Below are positions 26,385 to 36,364 of a stretch of DNA of 64,000 nt, in pieces. Source of the stretch: Lihuaxuella thermophila. Lineage in GTDB: Bacteria; Bacillota; Bacilli; Thermoactinomycetales; Thermoactinomycetaceae. A program made the position numbers and the translations under genes. Every line of letters begins with the position of its first letter. The first letter of the stretch is position 1. The notes below the pieces were generated by a model, which saw only the letters and a program-made list of their open reading frames with translations, was not told the origin of the DNA and ran no database searches. The stretch lies in the NCBI RefSeq assembly GCF_900110165.1, contig NZ_FOCQ01000004.1:186001-250000 (forward strand). The letters are read 5' to 3'.

Positions 26385-28334
26385 ATGAGGATGTTGTTAA
26401 AAAATCTCACGTCACCAACGTTGATCAGTACCCGGAAAACCTTTGGTTCAAAAGAAGAAATCATTGGATATTTGGTTAAAAAATTGTGGGAAGCCGGGAA
26501 ATTGCATTCCGAGGAAGAGTTTTATCAGGCTGTCATGAACCGGGAGAAATTGTCTCCCACAGGAATCGAAGGCGGGCTGGCGATTCCCCATGGAAAGTCA
26601 ACTGCAGTAAAAGAAGCCTCTTTTGCAGTCATCACATTGGAGAAGCCGGTCCATCATTGGGAAAGCATCAACCCCAACAACCAGGTGGAATTGGTCTTTT
26701 TGCTTGCCATACCGGAAGATGAAGCAGGTTCCACACATCTCACCTTATTGTCAGAGCTTGTAACCAGATTGTCTGATGAGAATTACAAAAAACTTCTGCT
26801 GCATTCCGAGACAAGCCAGGAACTGTTTGATCACTTGGACAGTCACCATGCAGATGACAGAGGAGCAGACGAAAAACAGTCCAATAAAACGATTTTAGCC
26901 GTTACCGCCTGCCCGGCGGGGATTGCCCATACCTATATGGCGGCGGAAGCGTTGGTCAAAGCCGGCAAAGAATTGGGTATCGATGTATATGTGGAAAAGC
27001 AGGGGGCAAATGGAATTGAAGACCGACACACGGAAGAATTAATAGAAAAAGCACACGCCGTCATATTTGCAGCGGATGTAGCCGTTAAAAACGAAGAGAG
27101 ATATGATTCCCTTCCAAAAGTGAAAACTTCGGTGGCAGCACCGCTGAAAGACGCCAAAGGAATTTTAATGAAGGCATTGGCAAAATCGGGAAGCTCTGTT
27201 CATCGCAAGGACACCAAACCAGGTGTCTCTGTTAAATCAGAGCAAAATGAGCAAAAATCGTTCAAGACCGAACTCAAAGATTCGATCTTAACGGGAATTT
27301 CCCACATCATTCCTGTAATTGTGTCAGGTGGCATGACGTTGGCCGTCGCAGTTTTCCTGGCACAAGCCTTTGGTCTGCAAGAGATTTACGATACGGAAGG
27401 TTCGTGGCTTTGGCTGTTAAGAAAGTTGGGTGGAAACTTATTAGGCACGTTAATGGTACCGATTCTTGCGGCGTATATGGCTTATTCCATTGCTGATAAG
27501 CCGGCGCTGGGTCCGGGATTTGCCGCGGGAGTAGCCGCCAACCTGATCGAAAGCGGTTTCTTGGGCGGTATGCTGGGCGGTCTGTTGGCGGGTTATTTCC
27601 TCAAGTATCTTAAGACTGTCGTCAAAGCGAAGGGGACGTTTGCGGGATTTGTCAGCTTCTGGTTATATCCTGTTCTTGGAACACTGGTGGTCGGTTCCAT
27701 CATGCTGTTTGTCATAGGAAAACCGTTGGCTTCGTTAAATCAAGGGTTAATTGACTGGTTAAATGGTTTGTCGGGAGTGAACGCGATTATCTTGGGAGCC
27801 ATCCTGGGAGCGATGGTTTCGTTTGACCTGGGCGGCCCCGTCAACAAAGCGGCTTATACTTTCTGTATCGGTGCCATTGCAAACGGTAACTTTATTCCTT
27901 ATGCAGCCTTTGCTTCAGTCAAGATGGTATCGGCATTTGCTGTAACCGGAGCAACGATCTTCGGCAAGCGATACTTTACTGAAGCGGAAAGAGAAGTAGG
28001 AAAACAGACATGGTTGTTGGGCTTGGCAGGGATTACGGAAGGAGCCATACCGTTGATGATTAACGATCCGCTCCGTGTCATTCCGTCCCTGGTTGCCGGA
28101 TCGGCGATTACGGGAGGGATTGTGGCCTTTTTTAACATCGGGTTAAATGTCCCCGGCGCCGGCATATTCTCTCTGGCCTTTTTACAAGGGCAGCCGGCTT
28201 TGATGGCTGCAGGAATTTGGCTGGGAGCAGCCGTTCTTGGCGCTTTGGTTACGATGGTTTTGTTGATTGCAACGAGAAAAAACAAACTGCGTAAAGAACA
28301 AGAAGAGAAAACATTCTCACGAGCTGCTGCGTAA
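26385..28334 (+). CDS. mngA: PTS fructose-family EIIABC transporter, likely for 2-O-alpha-mannosyl-D-glycerate
   Basis: A 649-residue fused permease. Residues 1-150 are the EIIA domain with phospho-histidine in GLAIPHGKS (His 69). Residues about 168-270 are EIIB with the phospho-cysteine in TACPAGIAHTYMAAEAL (Cys 176). Residues about 295-640 are EIIC with eight or more helices. This domain order is that of E. coli MngA/HrsA. It should import and phosphorylate its sugar. The pairing with a GH38 MngB homologue in the next gene is the reason for the mannosylglycerate call. ATG 26385 is chosen after AAGGTATGGGGG; ATG 26391 is an alternative. Confidence 0.85.
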   Translation: MRMLLKNLTSPTLISTRKTFGSKEEIIGYLVKKLWEAGKLHSEEEFYQAVMNREKLSPTGIEGGLAIPHGKSTAVKEASFAVITLEKPVHHWESINPNNQVELVFLLAIPEDEAGSTHLTLLSELVTRLSDENYKKLLLHSETSQELFDHLDSHHADDRGADEKQSNKTILAVTACPAGIAHTYMAAEALVKAGKELGIDVYVEKQGANGIEDRHTEELIEKAHAVIFAADVAVKNEERYDSLPKVKTSVAAPLKDAKGILMKALAKSGSSVHRKDTKPGVSVKSEQNEQKSFKTELKDSILTGISHIIPVIVSGGMTLAVAVFLAQAFGLQEIYDTEGSWLWLLRKLGGNLLGTLMVPILAAYMAYSIADKPALGPGFAAGVAANLIESGFLGGMLGGLLAGYFLKYLKTVVKAKGTFAGFVSFWLYPVLGTLVVGSIMLFVIGKPLASLNQGLIDWLNGLSGVNAIILGAILGAMVSFDLGGPVNKAAYTFCIGAIANGNFIPYAAFASVKMVSAFAVTGATIFGKRYFTEAEREVGKQTWLLGLAGITEGAIPLMINDPLRVIPSLVAGSAITGGIVAFFNIGLNVPGAGIFSLAFLQGQPALMAAGIWLGAAVLGALVTMVLLIATRKNKLRKEQEEKTFSRAAA

Positions 28335-28340
28335 GCAGCT
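28322..28340 (+). other. Hairpin at the mngA-mngB junction
   Basis: AGCTGCT and AGCAGCT form a 7-bp stem over the PTS stop codon, followed by TCTGATTTTTA. It could cut read-through or act as an RNA-stability element that sets the ratio of transporter to hydrolase. Confidence 0.4.
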
Positions 28341-28377
28341 TCTGATTTTTATACAACCAACACGACTGGAGGATACC

Positions 28378-30987
28378 ATGAAAAAAGTTCATATCGTACC
28401 ACATATGCATTGGGACAGGGAATGGTACTTTTCAACAGAAGAATCCAGAATCCTTTTAGTCAATAATATGGAAGAAATTATGGAGATGCTGGAAAACAAT
28501 CCGGATTATCCTCACTATGTTTTAGACGGGCAAACGGCGGTATTGGAAGACTATTTTGCCGCAAAGCCGGAAAATAGAGAGAGAGTCAAAAAGCTGGTAC
28601 AGGAAGGCAAGCTGATTATCGGGCCCTGGTATACACAGACGGATGAAATGATCGTCGGTGGGGAATCGATTGTAAGAAACTTATTGTACGGGATTAAAGA
28701 TTGCAAAGAATTGGGAAGTCATATGCAAATCGGATATCTTCCGGATTCGTTCGGTCAATCTTCTCAAATGCCGCAAATTTTAAATGGCTTTGATATTAAA
28801 TATTCGATCTTCTGGCGGGGAGCTTCGGAACGCCATGGCACGGACAAAACGGAATTTTATTGGGAATCCGGGGAAGGTTCCAAAGTGCTGGTCCAATTAT
28901 TTCCCTTAGGTTATGCCATTGGAAAATATCTGCCGGAAGATGAGGAAAAGCTGAAGGAGCGCATCGACAAATATTTTGCGGTGTTAGACCGGGGAGCGAC
29001 AACGGATCATATCATCCTGCCGAACGGTCATGACCAGATGCCCATTCAAAAAAATATTTTTGCCATCATTGAAAAGCTGAAAAAATTATATCCGGATCGG
29101 GAGTTCTTTCTGAGCAAATATGAGAACGTGTTTGAGGAGCTGGAAAAAAACAGGAATTTGCCGACCTTAGAGGGTGAATTCTTAGATGGTAAATACATGC
29201 GTGTTCATCGCAGCATCTATTCCACTCGTATGGATATTAAAGCGTCCAATACAAGAATAGAGAATAAGATCACAAACATTTTAGAGCCGCTCGCTTCCCT
29301 GGCATACAGCCTGGGTTTTGAGTATCATCACGGACTGATTGAGCTGATTTGGAAAGAAGTATTGAAAAATCATGCACATGACAGTATTGCTTGCTGTTGT
29401 TCAGATCAGGTGCACCAGGAAATTTATAACCGCTTCTGCCTTGCGGAAGAGAAAGTGGATCAGTTAATCCGATTCTATAAAAGAAAAATTGTGGACTCCA
29501 TCGATACGGAATGGAACGTTGACCGACTTACGGCATTCAACCTGCTTCCTTATGATCGTGAGGAAGTGATGACAACGACGGTGATTACAAAATTGGAGTC
29601 GTTCAAGCTCTTGGATGAAGAAGCCAATGAGCTCGAGTTTGAAGTGCTGCACAGCGAGATGATAGATCCCGGATTAATTGACCGTCAAATCGTCCATTAC
29701 GGAAACTATGACCCGTTTATCAAATATACGATCCAGTTCAAAGATTGCCTTCCCCCGTTAGGTTATAAAACCTATTTCGTGGTGGAAAGCAACGGGAAAA
29801 TGAACCATTCCACCGTCCATAAAGATCAGGTGGAAACCGATTTTTATGAGATCACGGTGAATCCAAACGGAACATTAAATATCTTTGATAAGCAGTTAAT
29901 GAAAACGTTCCGCAATGTCCTTTTGCTTGAAAACGGCGGAGATGACGGGGATGAGTACGATTTTTCCCCATTGCCGGAAGAACAATTGATTTACAGTGAT
30001 CAAGTAGAGGCAGATGTAGACATCAAGCAAAATCAATATGCCGCGACGATCGATATTCGGTGTACGCTGAAAGTTCCCGGGGATATAAATAAGAGAAAAG
30101 AAGGGGTCGCAGACAGTTCGGTAGATATTCATCTCACCTTAACCATTCCCAACCACAAGCCAATCATTGAAGTGAACGTTGAAATTGATAATCATGCCAA
30201 AGATCATCGCTTAAGGGCGTTGATCCCGACCGGCATTGCCTCTCAATTCTCGGTTTCCGACAATCAGTTCGGATTCATGAAGCGCGATGTATATGATTCT
30301 GCCTTGGACATTTGGGAGAAAGAAGGTTGGGACGAGCGTCCGGATCCGATCTACCCGATGTTGAACTTTGTCGGTTTATCCAATGAAAAGTTTGGTGTCA
30401 GCGTGTTGACCAACAGCACAAGGGAATTCGAAATTGTCGGCGATGAGTACGATACCATTGCTGTTACGTTGTTCAGGAGTGTAGGGGTTTTGGGGAAAGA
30501 AGACCTGCTAAGAAGGCCAGGCCGTCCTTCGGGCATTAAATTGCCGACCCCTGATTCGCAAATGCTTCGAAGGATCACGTTGCAATTTGCGATCACCACC
30601 CACGCAAAATCTACATTGCAAGCAAATGTTGCCCGTATGGCCAAAGAGTATTTGACGCCGATTCATTTCTATAATAAAATCCCGTTCGACGCCATGAAGA
30701 TGAATAAAGCAGATGTAAAAACACCAGCACGCTACAGCTTCTTAAAAGAAGTACAGCCCGAAGTGGTTATGAGTACGCTGAAAAAAGCGGAAAATAGCGA
30801 CCAATTTGTATTGCGTTTCTTCAATCCGACTGATGAAGAAAAGACGGCTTCATTTCAATTGACCACTTCCGGAAGACAAGTGTATACGGCAAATCTCAAT
30901 GAAAAGCCTTTAGAAGTTTTGAAGGCGGAAGACGGTCAGTTTCAGCTGAAAGTACAAAGAAATCAAGTGAAAACGATTTTGTTTTGA
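28378..30987 (+). CDS. mngB: Mannosylglycerate hydrolase, GH38 alpha-mannosidase family
   Basis: An 869-residue cytosolic glycoside hydrolase, near the length of E. coli MngB (877). The zinc-binding HMHWDREW motif is at residues 9-16, and the catalytic nucleophile Asp 123 is in GYLPDSFGQS. Long stretches such as FWRGASERHGTDKTEF, LLPNGHDQMP, DGKYMRVHRS, NHAHDSIACCCSD and DPGLIDRQIVHYGNYDPF match MngB as I remember it. It should split (6-phospho-)mannosylglycerate into mannose(-6-P) and glycerate. GGAGG lies 7 nt upstream. A strong terminator ends the operon. Confidence 0.93.
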   Translation: MKKVHIVPHMHWDREWYFSTEESRILLVNNMEEIMEMLENNPDYPHYVLDGQTAVLEDYFAAKPENRERVKKLVQEGKLIIGPWYTQTDEMIVGGESIVRNLLYGIKDCKELGSHMQIGYLPDSFGQSSQMPQILNGFDIKYSIFWRGASERHGTDKTEFYWESGEGSKVLVQLFPLGYAIGKYLPEDEEKLKERIDKYFAVLDRGATTDHIILPNGHDQMPIQKNIFAIIEKLKKLYPDREFFLSKYENVFEELEKNRNLPTLEGEFLDGKYMRVHRSIYSTRMDIKASNTRIENKITNILEPLASLAYSLGFEYHHGLIELIWKEVLKNHAHDSIACCCSDQVHQEIYNRFCLAEEKVDQLIRFYKRKIVDSIDTEWNVDRLTAFNLLPYDREEVMTTTVITKLESFKLLDEEANELEFEVLHSEMIDPGLIDRQIVHYGNYDPFIKYTIQFKDCLPPLGYKTYFVVESNGKMNHSTVHKDQVETDFYEITVNPNGTLNIFDKQLMKTFRNVLLLENGGDDGDEYDFSPLPEEQLIYSDQVEADVDIKQNQYAATIDIRCTLKVPGDINKRKEGVADSSVDIHLTLTIPNHKPIIEVNVEIDNHAKDHRLRALIPTGIASQFSVSDNQFGFMKRDVYDSALDIWEKEGWDERPDPIYPMLNFVGLSNEKFGVSVLTNSTREFEIVGDEYDTIAVTLFRSVGVLGKEDLLRRPGRPSGIKLPTPDSQMLRRITLQFAITTHAKSTLQANVARMAKEYLTPIHFYNKIPFDAMKMNKADVKTPARYSFLKEVQPEVVMSTLKKAENSDQFVLRFFNPTDEEKTASFQLTTSGRQVYTANLNEKPLEVLKAEDGQFQLKVQRNQVKTILF

Positions 30988-30997
30988 AAAACATGAT

Positions 30998-31058
30998 GTA
31001 AAAAGACACTGCTCTTTTTGTCCGAGAGACGAAAAGAACGAGTGTCTTTTTACATTTT
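30998..31058 (+). terminator. Terminator of the mng operon
   Basis: A 13-bp perfect stem (30998-31010 with 31041-31053) encloses a smaller hairpin and is followed by ATTTTCTTT. Confidence 0.85.
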
Positions 31059-31249
31059 CTTTATCGATTGCGCTTCTACCGGCCTAGCCAACACAATCTG
31101 GAAACGAGCGGCAACTTTTGGTATTTAGAAATTTACGAAATATGGGATTTCCTCACTCGCTGTATATAATAAATGAATATAATGTACAAAGGGAATGAAA
31201 CGGGTTTGCCGATGCTTCCGGGAGGAAATTTTATGAAAGGGGCATGACC

Positions 31250-33595
31250 ATGAGCATAACAGAGCATGACTGGCAAGCGGAACAACAGCGGGTAGACCGG
31301 GTTGTCCGTAAGATCAGCCAACGGATCGCCGCTCTTCGTCAACATGCCGGTAAAATGAAAACAGATATTGTAGACATCCGCAAGAATTTCTGGGAAGATG
31401 TGACCGTCAATCTTGATGATCCGGGTGAAGCGGCAGAAACATATGCAAGCATGAAGCAGCAAGCAGAAGTGTTGTCAGAGAGGGAACGCAGCCATCGGCA
31501 TGTGCAAAATCAGATCACGACGTACATGCGGCTGAAGCGGTCCCCCTATTTCGGGCGGATCGACTTCAGAGAAGACGGGGAGGAGAAAGCGGAGCGCATT
31601 TACCTCGGTATCGCTTCTTTTTTCGATGAGCAAAACGACCAATTTCTTGTCTATGACTGGCGGGCGCCGATCTCCAGCCTCTATTACGATTATTCGCCCG
31701 GACCGGTTGAGTACGAGACCCCGGCAGGCAAAGTGCGTGGAGAGATGGAACGGAAGCGCCAGTACATGATCCGCGACGGTCGCATCCAAAGCATGTTTGA
31801 CACGGGCATCACCATCGGCGATGAACTGCTGCAGGAAGTGCTCGGCAAACGGTCGGATACGCAGATGAAGAGCATTGTCGCCACGATTCAGAAAGAACAG
31901 AACCGCATCATCCGCAATGAGCGAAGCCCGATCCTGATTGTACAGGGAGCCGCAGGCAGCGGCAAAACATCTGCAGCCCTGCAGAGAGTCGCCTATTTGC
32001 TGTACAGGTATCGGGAAACGCTCCGTTCGGAGAATATCGTGTTGTTTTCTCCCAATCCCCTGTTCAACAGCTATGTTTCCACTGTACTTCCCGAACTCGG
32101 CGAGGAGAACATGCAGCAGACAACCTTTCAGGAATACCTGGAACAACAGCTCGGTCAGACGTTTCAGCTGGAAGATCCGTTCACGCAAATGGAGTACATA
32201 CTCACAGCCGTAAACGAACCCGGGTATTCCGCCCGAATGGAGGGAATTCGTTATAAAGCTGCGCTCGAATTTATGCAGGTGATGGAGCGGTACATCACCT
32301 TTCTCGGACGGGAAGGCATGATTTTTCGGGATCTGAAATTCCGGGATGAAGCGATTATTTCCGCTGAACGCATCAAGGAACGATTTTACTCACTCGATCC
32401 CTCCCTGCCTGTATCCAACCGGATCAAGTTGACGGCCGACTGGCTGCATGAGGAATTGAGGAAAAGGGAAGTGGAGGAGCGGACCAAGCCATGGGTGGAT
32501 GAGGAAATCGAACTGCTGGATAACGAGGCTTATCTGCGGGTGTACCGGAAGCTTCAGCGGGAAAAGCGTTTCACGGAGGAAACCTTTGACGACTTCAACC
32601 GCGAACGCGAGATGCTTGGGGCCATGATCGTTCGGGAGAGGTTCAAGCGGCTGAGAATGGATGTGAAGAGACTGCACTTTGTCGACATACCCGCCCTTTA
32701 CCGGCAGTTGTTTGCGGAGCCGGAGCAGATTCTCCGGGTTGCGCCCGGTGCGAGGTTGCCTGAGCATTGGGAGGCTATCTGCGCACAAACGGCTGAAAGG
32801 TTGAAGCGCTTTGAACTGGCCTACGAGGATGCAACCCCCTATTTGTATTTGAAACAAAAGATCGAGGGATTGAATACCCATCCCTCTGTCCGGCACGTAT
32901 TTATCGATGAAGCACAGGACTATTCCCCTTTTCAGTTCGCCTTCATCAAGCAATTGTTTCCGCATGGCAGAATGACGCTGCTCGGCGACTTGAACCAGGC
33001 GATCTACATTCATGCGACCGATGGTTTTGACCCGCTGTTACCGCTATACGGGACCGAACAGACCGAAACGATCGTACTGACGCGAAGTTACCGTTCTACA
33101 CGCCAAATCGTCGAATTCACGCGTCAATTGATTGCCGGTGGAAAAGAGATCGTACCGTTCAACCGCAAAGGGAGCAAACCCACACTGGCACAGGCATCTG
33201 ATGAAACGGAGCTTGCGGCAAAGGTGGCTGACCGGATCCGGAAGCTTCAGTCGGACGGACATCAGACGATCGCAGTGATTTGCAAAACAGCGCGAGAAAG
33301 CCTGGAAGCGTATGATGCACTGAAAGAACATGCGGATCTCTCTCTGATCGGGAAAGAGACAACTTCCTTTGAAACAGGCACACTGGTCATTCCGTCTTAC
33401 CTGGCGAAAGGGATCGAATTTGATGCGGTCATCATTTACAACGGTTCACGGGCGCAGTATGGAAGAGAGAGCGAGCGAAAACTGTTCTACACTGCCTGTA
33501 CCCGGGCCATGCATGAGTTGCACATTTATTTCATCGGGGAGATGAGCCCGTTTATTTCCGGGGTTTCTCCTGATACCTACGAATGGGAAGCCTGA
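31250..33595 (+). CDS. helD: HelD-type RNA polymerase recycling helicase
   Basis: A 781-residue superfamily 1 UvrD-like ATPase that removes stalled RNA polymerase from DNA. The N-terminal coiled-coil arm (residues about 5-90, RVDRVVRKISQRIAALR) is the HelD feature that enters the secondary channel. Walker A is QGAAGSGKTSAALQR, Walker B/DEAQ is VFIDEAQDYSPFQ, and later helicase motifs include LTRSYRST and AKGIEFDAVIIY. ATG 31250 follows AAAGGGG; ATG 31244 is two codons earlier. It is followed by a terminator and stands alone. Confidence 0.93.
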   Translation: MSITEHDWQAEQQRVDRVVRKISQRIAALRQHAGKMKTDIVDIRKNFWEDVTVNLDDPGEAAETYASMKQQAEVLSERERSHRHVQNQITTYMRLKRSPYFGRIDFREDGEEKAERIYLGIASFFDEQNDQFLVYDWRAPISSLYYDYSPGPVEYETPAGKVRGEMERKRQYMIRDGRIQSMFDTGITIGDELLQEVLGKRSDTQMKSIVATIQKEQNRIIRNERSPILIVQGAAGSGKTSAALQRVAYLLYRYRETLRSENIVLFSPNPLFNSYVSTVLPELGEENMQQTTFQEYLEQQLGQTFQLEDPFTQMEYILTAVNEPGYSARMEGIRYKAALEFMQVMERYITFLGREGMIFRDLKFRDEAIISAERIKERFYSLDPSLPVSNRIKLTADWLHEELRKREVEERTKPWVDEEIELLDNEAYLRVYRKLQREKRFTEETFDDFNREREMLGAMIVRERFKRLRMDVKRLHFVDIPALYRQLFAEPEQILRVAPGARLPEHWEAICAQTAERLKRFELAYEDATPYLYLKQKIEGLNTHPSVRHVFIDEAQDYSPFQFAFIKQLFPHGRMTLLGDLNQAIYIHATDGFDPLLPLYGTEQTETIVLTRSYRSTRQIVEFTRQLIAGGKEIVPFNRKGSKPTLAQASDETELAAKVADRIRKLQSDGHQTIAVICKTARESLEAYDALKEHADLSLIGKETTSFETGTLVIPSYLAKGIEFDAVIIYNGSRAQYGRESERKLFYTACTRAMHELHIYFIGEMSPFISGVSPDTYEWEA

Positions 33596-33624
33596 GGACG
33601 CAACCCTCTTTCCTTATTCTTACG

Positions 33625-33660
33625 GAACCCGCCATGGATCAACGCGGCGGGTTCTTCTCA
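33625..33660 (+). terminator. Terminator of helD
   Basis: A 9-bp perfect GC-rich stem (33625-33633 with 33646-33654) is followed by TTCTC. Confidence 0.7.
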
Positions 33661-33742
33661 TCTCATCGCCAGTCTTTGCGGTTGGGTGTATGCTCCCTCT
33701 TCTGGGTAAACCTAATAACATTCGAGTTTGGAGGTGTACCCA

Positions 33743-33907
33743 GTGAGGAAGAATGTCGATACGTACCAAGAAAAAACGTTCCCGCTCAGATCCCCTGAAG
33801 AATTGAGAGAAGCAAGATGGAAAATTCCAGAAGGGAGAAAAGGGAAGAAACAAGGGGAACACGGAGGCATAGACACAGGCGGAACTCCACCGGAAGATGT
33901 GAATTGA
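33743..33907 (+). CDS. Small hydrophilic protein of unknown function (54 residues)
   Basis: GTG at 33743 has a good GGAGGTG site 6 nt upstream. The product is charged and Gly-rich (VDTYQEKTFPLRSPEELREA in the first half; KQGEHGGIDTGGTPPEDVN at the end), with no hydrophobic segment. It is followed directly by a strong terminator. I do not recognise a family. The ribosome site plus own terminator argue that it is real, but coding bias in so short a frame is weak evidence. Confidence 0.55.
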   Translation: MRKNVDTYQEKTFPLRSPEELREARWKIPEGRKGKKQGEHGGIDTGGTPPEDVN

Positions 33908-33945
33908 CGCGTATTTGAAGTAGATAAAAATAGACTTTCCTGTTC

Positions 33946-33981
33946 AAAAACCTGCTGTACCACTCGTGCAGCAGGTTTTTC
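33946..33981 (+). terminator. Terminator after the 54-residue gene
   Basis: A 12-bp perfect stem (33946-33957 with 33969-33980); the T-run is part of the 3' arm. Confidence 0.88.
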
Positions 33982-34020
33982 ATGATATGAGTTTCACTGT
34001 TTGGTTTGTTTATCGAATGA

Positions 34021-34055
34021 ATTATATGATATATTCAAATTATATCGTATATAAT
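34021..34055 (+). promoter_or_regulatory. Palindromic operator overlapping the kdgK-dgoD promoter
   Basis: An imperfect inverted repeat pairs ATTATATGATATA (34021-34033) with TATATCGTATATAAT (34041-34055). The right half includes TATAAT (34050-34055), the likely -10. The -35 position is poor. A dimeric repressor covering this site would block the promoter. No regulator gene is adjacent. Confidence 0.6.
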
Positions 34056-34207
34056 CAAGGTTCGTAAAAAAATTTGCTGCCTTGCCGAGTCTGTTGACTC
34101 GCCAGAAATGGACCGGAGCTGTCAGCGTTGATCCGGTTCATAGATCGGGTCCCGTGCGCGATGCAACATGAGTGATTGCAAAGGAAGACACGATGGGTCA
34201 AGCCTGA
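34056..34207 (+). other. Untranslated leader of the kdgK-dgoD transcript
   Basis: About 165 nt lie between the -10 element and the kdgK start. Short complementary pieces occur (GAGTCTGTTGACTC; GATCCGG with CATAGATCGGGTC), but I see no known riboswitch, no T-box and no terminator. Confidence 0.3.
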
Positions 34208-34223
34208 AAAAGGTGGTGGTTTC

Positions 34224-35180
34224 ATGCAAATGGATGTAGTCACGATTGGAGAAACCATGGTGATGTTTACTCCACAGACAACCGGGCTCTTACGATATGC
34301 CAAAAACTTTACTTTAAGTTATGCAGGTGCTGAAACCAATGTGGCCATCGGCCTGTCGCGATTGGGGCACCGGGTGGGTTGGATCAGCCAGGTCGGGCAA
34401 GATGAGTTGGGGGAATCCCTGATTTCATTTGTACGCGGAGAGGGGATTGACGTCAGCCAAGTGAAAAAGCACCCGACCGCCCCCACCGGCCTCTATATAA
34501 AAGAGTATCTGAATCAGAAAGAAGTCAGGATTTACTATTATCGCCATCAGAGCGCAGCCAGCATGATGGACCGGAGAAATATTGATACAGACTACATTTC
34601 CCGGGCCAAATTTCTGCATATTACCGGCATCACGCCGGCGCTCAGCGGGAGTTGCCGCGAGATGATATTTGAAGCGATCGATGCGGCAAAAGTACATGGA
34701 GTCAAAGTGGTGTTTGACCCTAATTACAGAGCGAAATTGTGGGATGCCGAAACGGCGAAGCCTGTTTTACTGGAAATTGCCGCACGATCGGATATCATCT
34801 TGCCGGGAATCGATGAGGCAAGACTTTTGCTGGGAAAAAGCGATCCGGAAGAGATTGCAAATGATCTGTTCCATTTGGGAGCTCAACTGGTTGTAGTGAA
34901 ATTGGGACCCGAGGGAGCCTATTACCAGTCAAAAAAAGAGGTTGGTTTTGTTGCAGGCTTTCCGGTAGACGAAGTTGTGGATCCGGTGGGAGCGGGTGAT
35001 GCATTTGCGGCCGGATTTTTATCAGGGCTTCTGGAAGGGCTTTCGTTGGAGTCAGCGGTGCAAAGAGGCAATGCGGCGGGAGCTTTGGTCGTCATGGTGC
35101 GGGGCGATTACGAGGGATTGCCGCAAAGGGAAACGCTCATGCGGTTTATGAAAGCCTCCGGACAAGACGTTCTCAGGTAA
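34224..35180 (+). CDS. kdgK: 2-keto-3-deoxy-gluconate/galactonate kinase (PfkB family)
   Basis: A 318-residue ribokinase-fold sugar kinase. N-terminal [12 protein letters not shown] and [14 protein letters not shown] are typical of KdgK. The C-terminal PfkB signature with catalytic Asp is [20 protein letters not shown]. It phosphorylates 2-keto-3-deoxy sugar acids at C6. ATG 34224 follows AAAAGGTGG. dgoD is 35 nt downstream, so the substrate is probably 2-keto-3-deoxygalactonate. The aldolase needed next (DgoA/KdgA) and a transporter are not in the window. Confidence 0.9.
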   Translation: MQMDVVTIGETMVMFTPQTTGLLRYAKNFTLSYAGAETNVAIGLSRLGHRVGWISQVGQDELGESLISFVRGEGIDVSQVKKHPTAPTGLYIKEYLNQKEVRIYYYRHQSAASMMDRRNIDTDYISRAKFLHITGITPALSGSCREMIFEAIDAAKVHGVKVVFDPNYRAKLWDAETAKPVLLEIAARSDIILPGIDEARLLLGKSDPEEIANDLFHLGAQLVVVKLGPEGAYYQSKKEVGFVAGFPVDEVVDPVGAGDAFAAGFLSGLLEGLSLESAVQRGNAAGALVVMVRGDYEGLPQRETLMRFMKASGQDVLR

Positions 35181-35215
35181 GAAAAACCGGACAGTGTGCA
35201 GAGGTGAAAGTGAAG

Positions 35216-36364
35216 ATGAAAATCATTGGTTATGAAACATTCAAAGTACCGCCACGTTGGCTGTTTTTAAAAATTGAGACAGATGAGGGGATTACGGGCT
35301 GGGGAGAACCGGTGATTGAAGGGTGTGCAGATCCGGTTGAGACGGCCGTCCGTGAATGGATGAACTATTTGATCGGTAAAGATCCGTTGCGCATTGAAGA
35401 TCATTGGTCAGTCATGTACCGCGGCGGATTTTACCGGGGCGGTCCCATCTTGATGAGTGCCATCGCCGGTATTGATCAGGCTTTGTGGGATATTAAGGGC
35501 AAATATTTTCAAGCGCCCGTTTATCAATTATTGGGAGGAGCTTGCCGGGACTCCATCCGCGTTTACTCGTGGATCGGGGGCGATCGTCCGAGTGAAGTGG
35601 TGGAAGCTGCGAAAAAAATGGTTGAAAAAGGGTTTACGGCGGTCAAAATGAACGCAACCGAGGAACTGCAATATATCGATTCTTATGAAAAAGTGGAGCA
35701 AGTGATTGAGCGAGTGGCCAGCATTCGGGAAGCGGTGGGCAACCGGATCGGAATCGGAATTGATTTTCACGGGCGTGTGCATAAACCGATGGCCAAAATT
35801 TTGGCCAAAGAGTTGGAGCCTTATCACCCGATGTTTATTGAGGAGCCTGTATTGCCTGAAAATAATGAAGCGTTGCGGGATCTGGCCCATTTAACTTCCA
35901 TACCGATTGCCACAGGCGAAAGAATGTATTCGAGATGGGATTTCAAAACGTTGCTGGCCGATGGTTATGTGGACATCATTCAACCGGACCTGTCGCATGC
36001 CGGAGGAATTACCGAATGCAAAAAAATCGCCTCGATGGCAGAAGCTTATGATGTGGCACTGGCCCCCCACTGCCCGCTGGGTCCGATCGCGTTGGCCGCT
36101 TGTTTGCAGGTGGACGCGACAGCCCATAATGCGTTTATACAAGAGCAAAGTCTGGGCATTCATTATAACGAGGGAACCGACCTTCTTGATTATCTCACTG
36201 ATCCCTCTGTGTTCCAATATCAGAACGGATATGTACAAATTCCCCAGGCCCCCGGATTGGGAATCGAAATCAATGAAGAGCATGTGCGAAAAATGGCTGA
36301 GGTTGGCCATAACTGGAAAAACCCTCTCTGGCGCCATCCGGATGGAAGTGTTGCCGAATGGTAA
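35216..36364 (+). CDS. dgoD: D-galactonate dehydratase
   Basis: A 382-residue enolase-superfamily (mandelate racemase group) enzyme that dehydrates galactonate to 2-keto-3-deoxygalactonate. Length equals E. coli DgoD. Diagnostic stretches: [51 protein letters not shown] (metal Asp and base), [32 protein letters not shown] and the closing [17 protein letters not shown] 35216 follows GAGGTG by 9 nt. A GCCAA/TTGGC hairpin and an eight-T run near 36434-36463 may end the transcript. Confidence 0.95.
   Translation: MKIIGYETFKVPPRWLFLKIETDEGITGWGEPVIEGCADPVETAVREWMNYLIGKDPLRIEDHWSVMYRGGFYRGGPILMSAIAGIDQALWDIKGKYFQAPVYQLLGGACRDSIRVYSWIGGDRPSEVVEAAKKMVEKGFTAVKMNATEELQYIDSYEKVEQVIERVASIREAVGNRIGIGIDFHGRVHKPMAKILAKELEPYHPMFIEEPVLPENNEALRDLAHLTSIPIATGERMYSRWDFKTLLADGYVDIIQPDLSHAGGITECKKIASMAEAYDVALAPHCPLGPIALAACLQVDATAHNAFIQEQSLGIHYNEGTDLLDYLTDPSVFQYQNGYVQIPQAPGLGIEINEEHVRKMAEVGHNWKNPLWRHPDGSVAEW

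Noticed and set aside
34056-34223. A T-box or other known riboswitch in the kdgK leader
   Set aside because: No T-box GGTGGNACCGCG-like sequence, no terminator and no match to sugar-related riboswitch cores was found.
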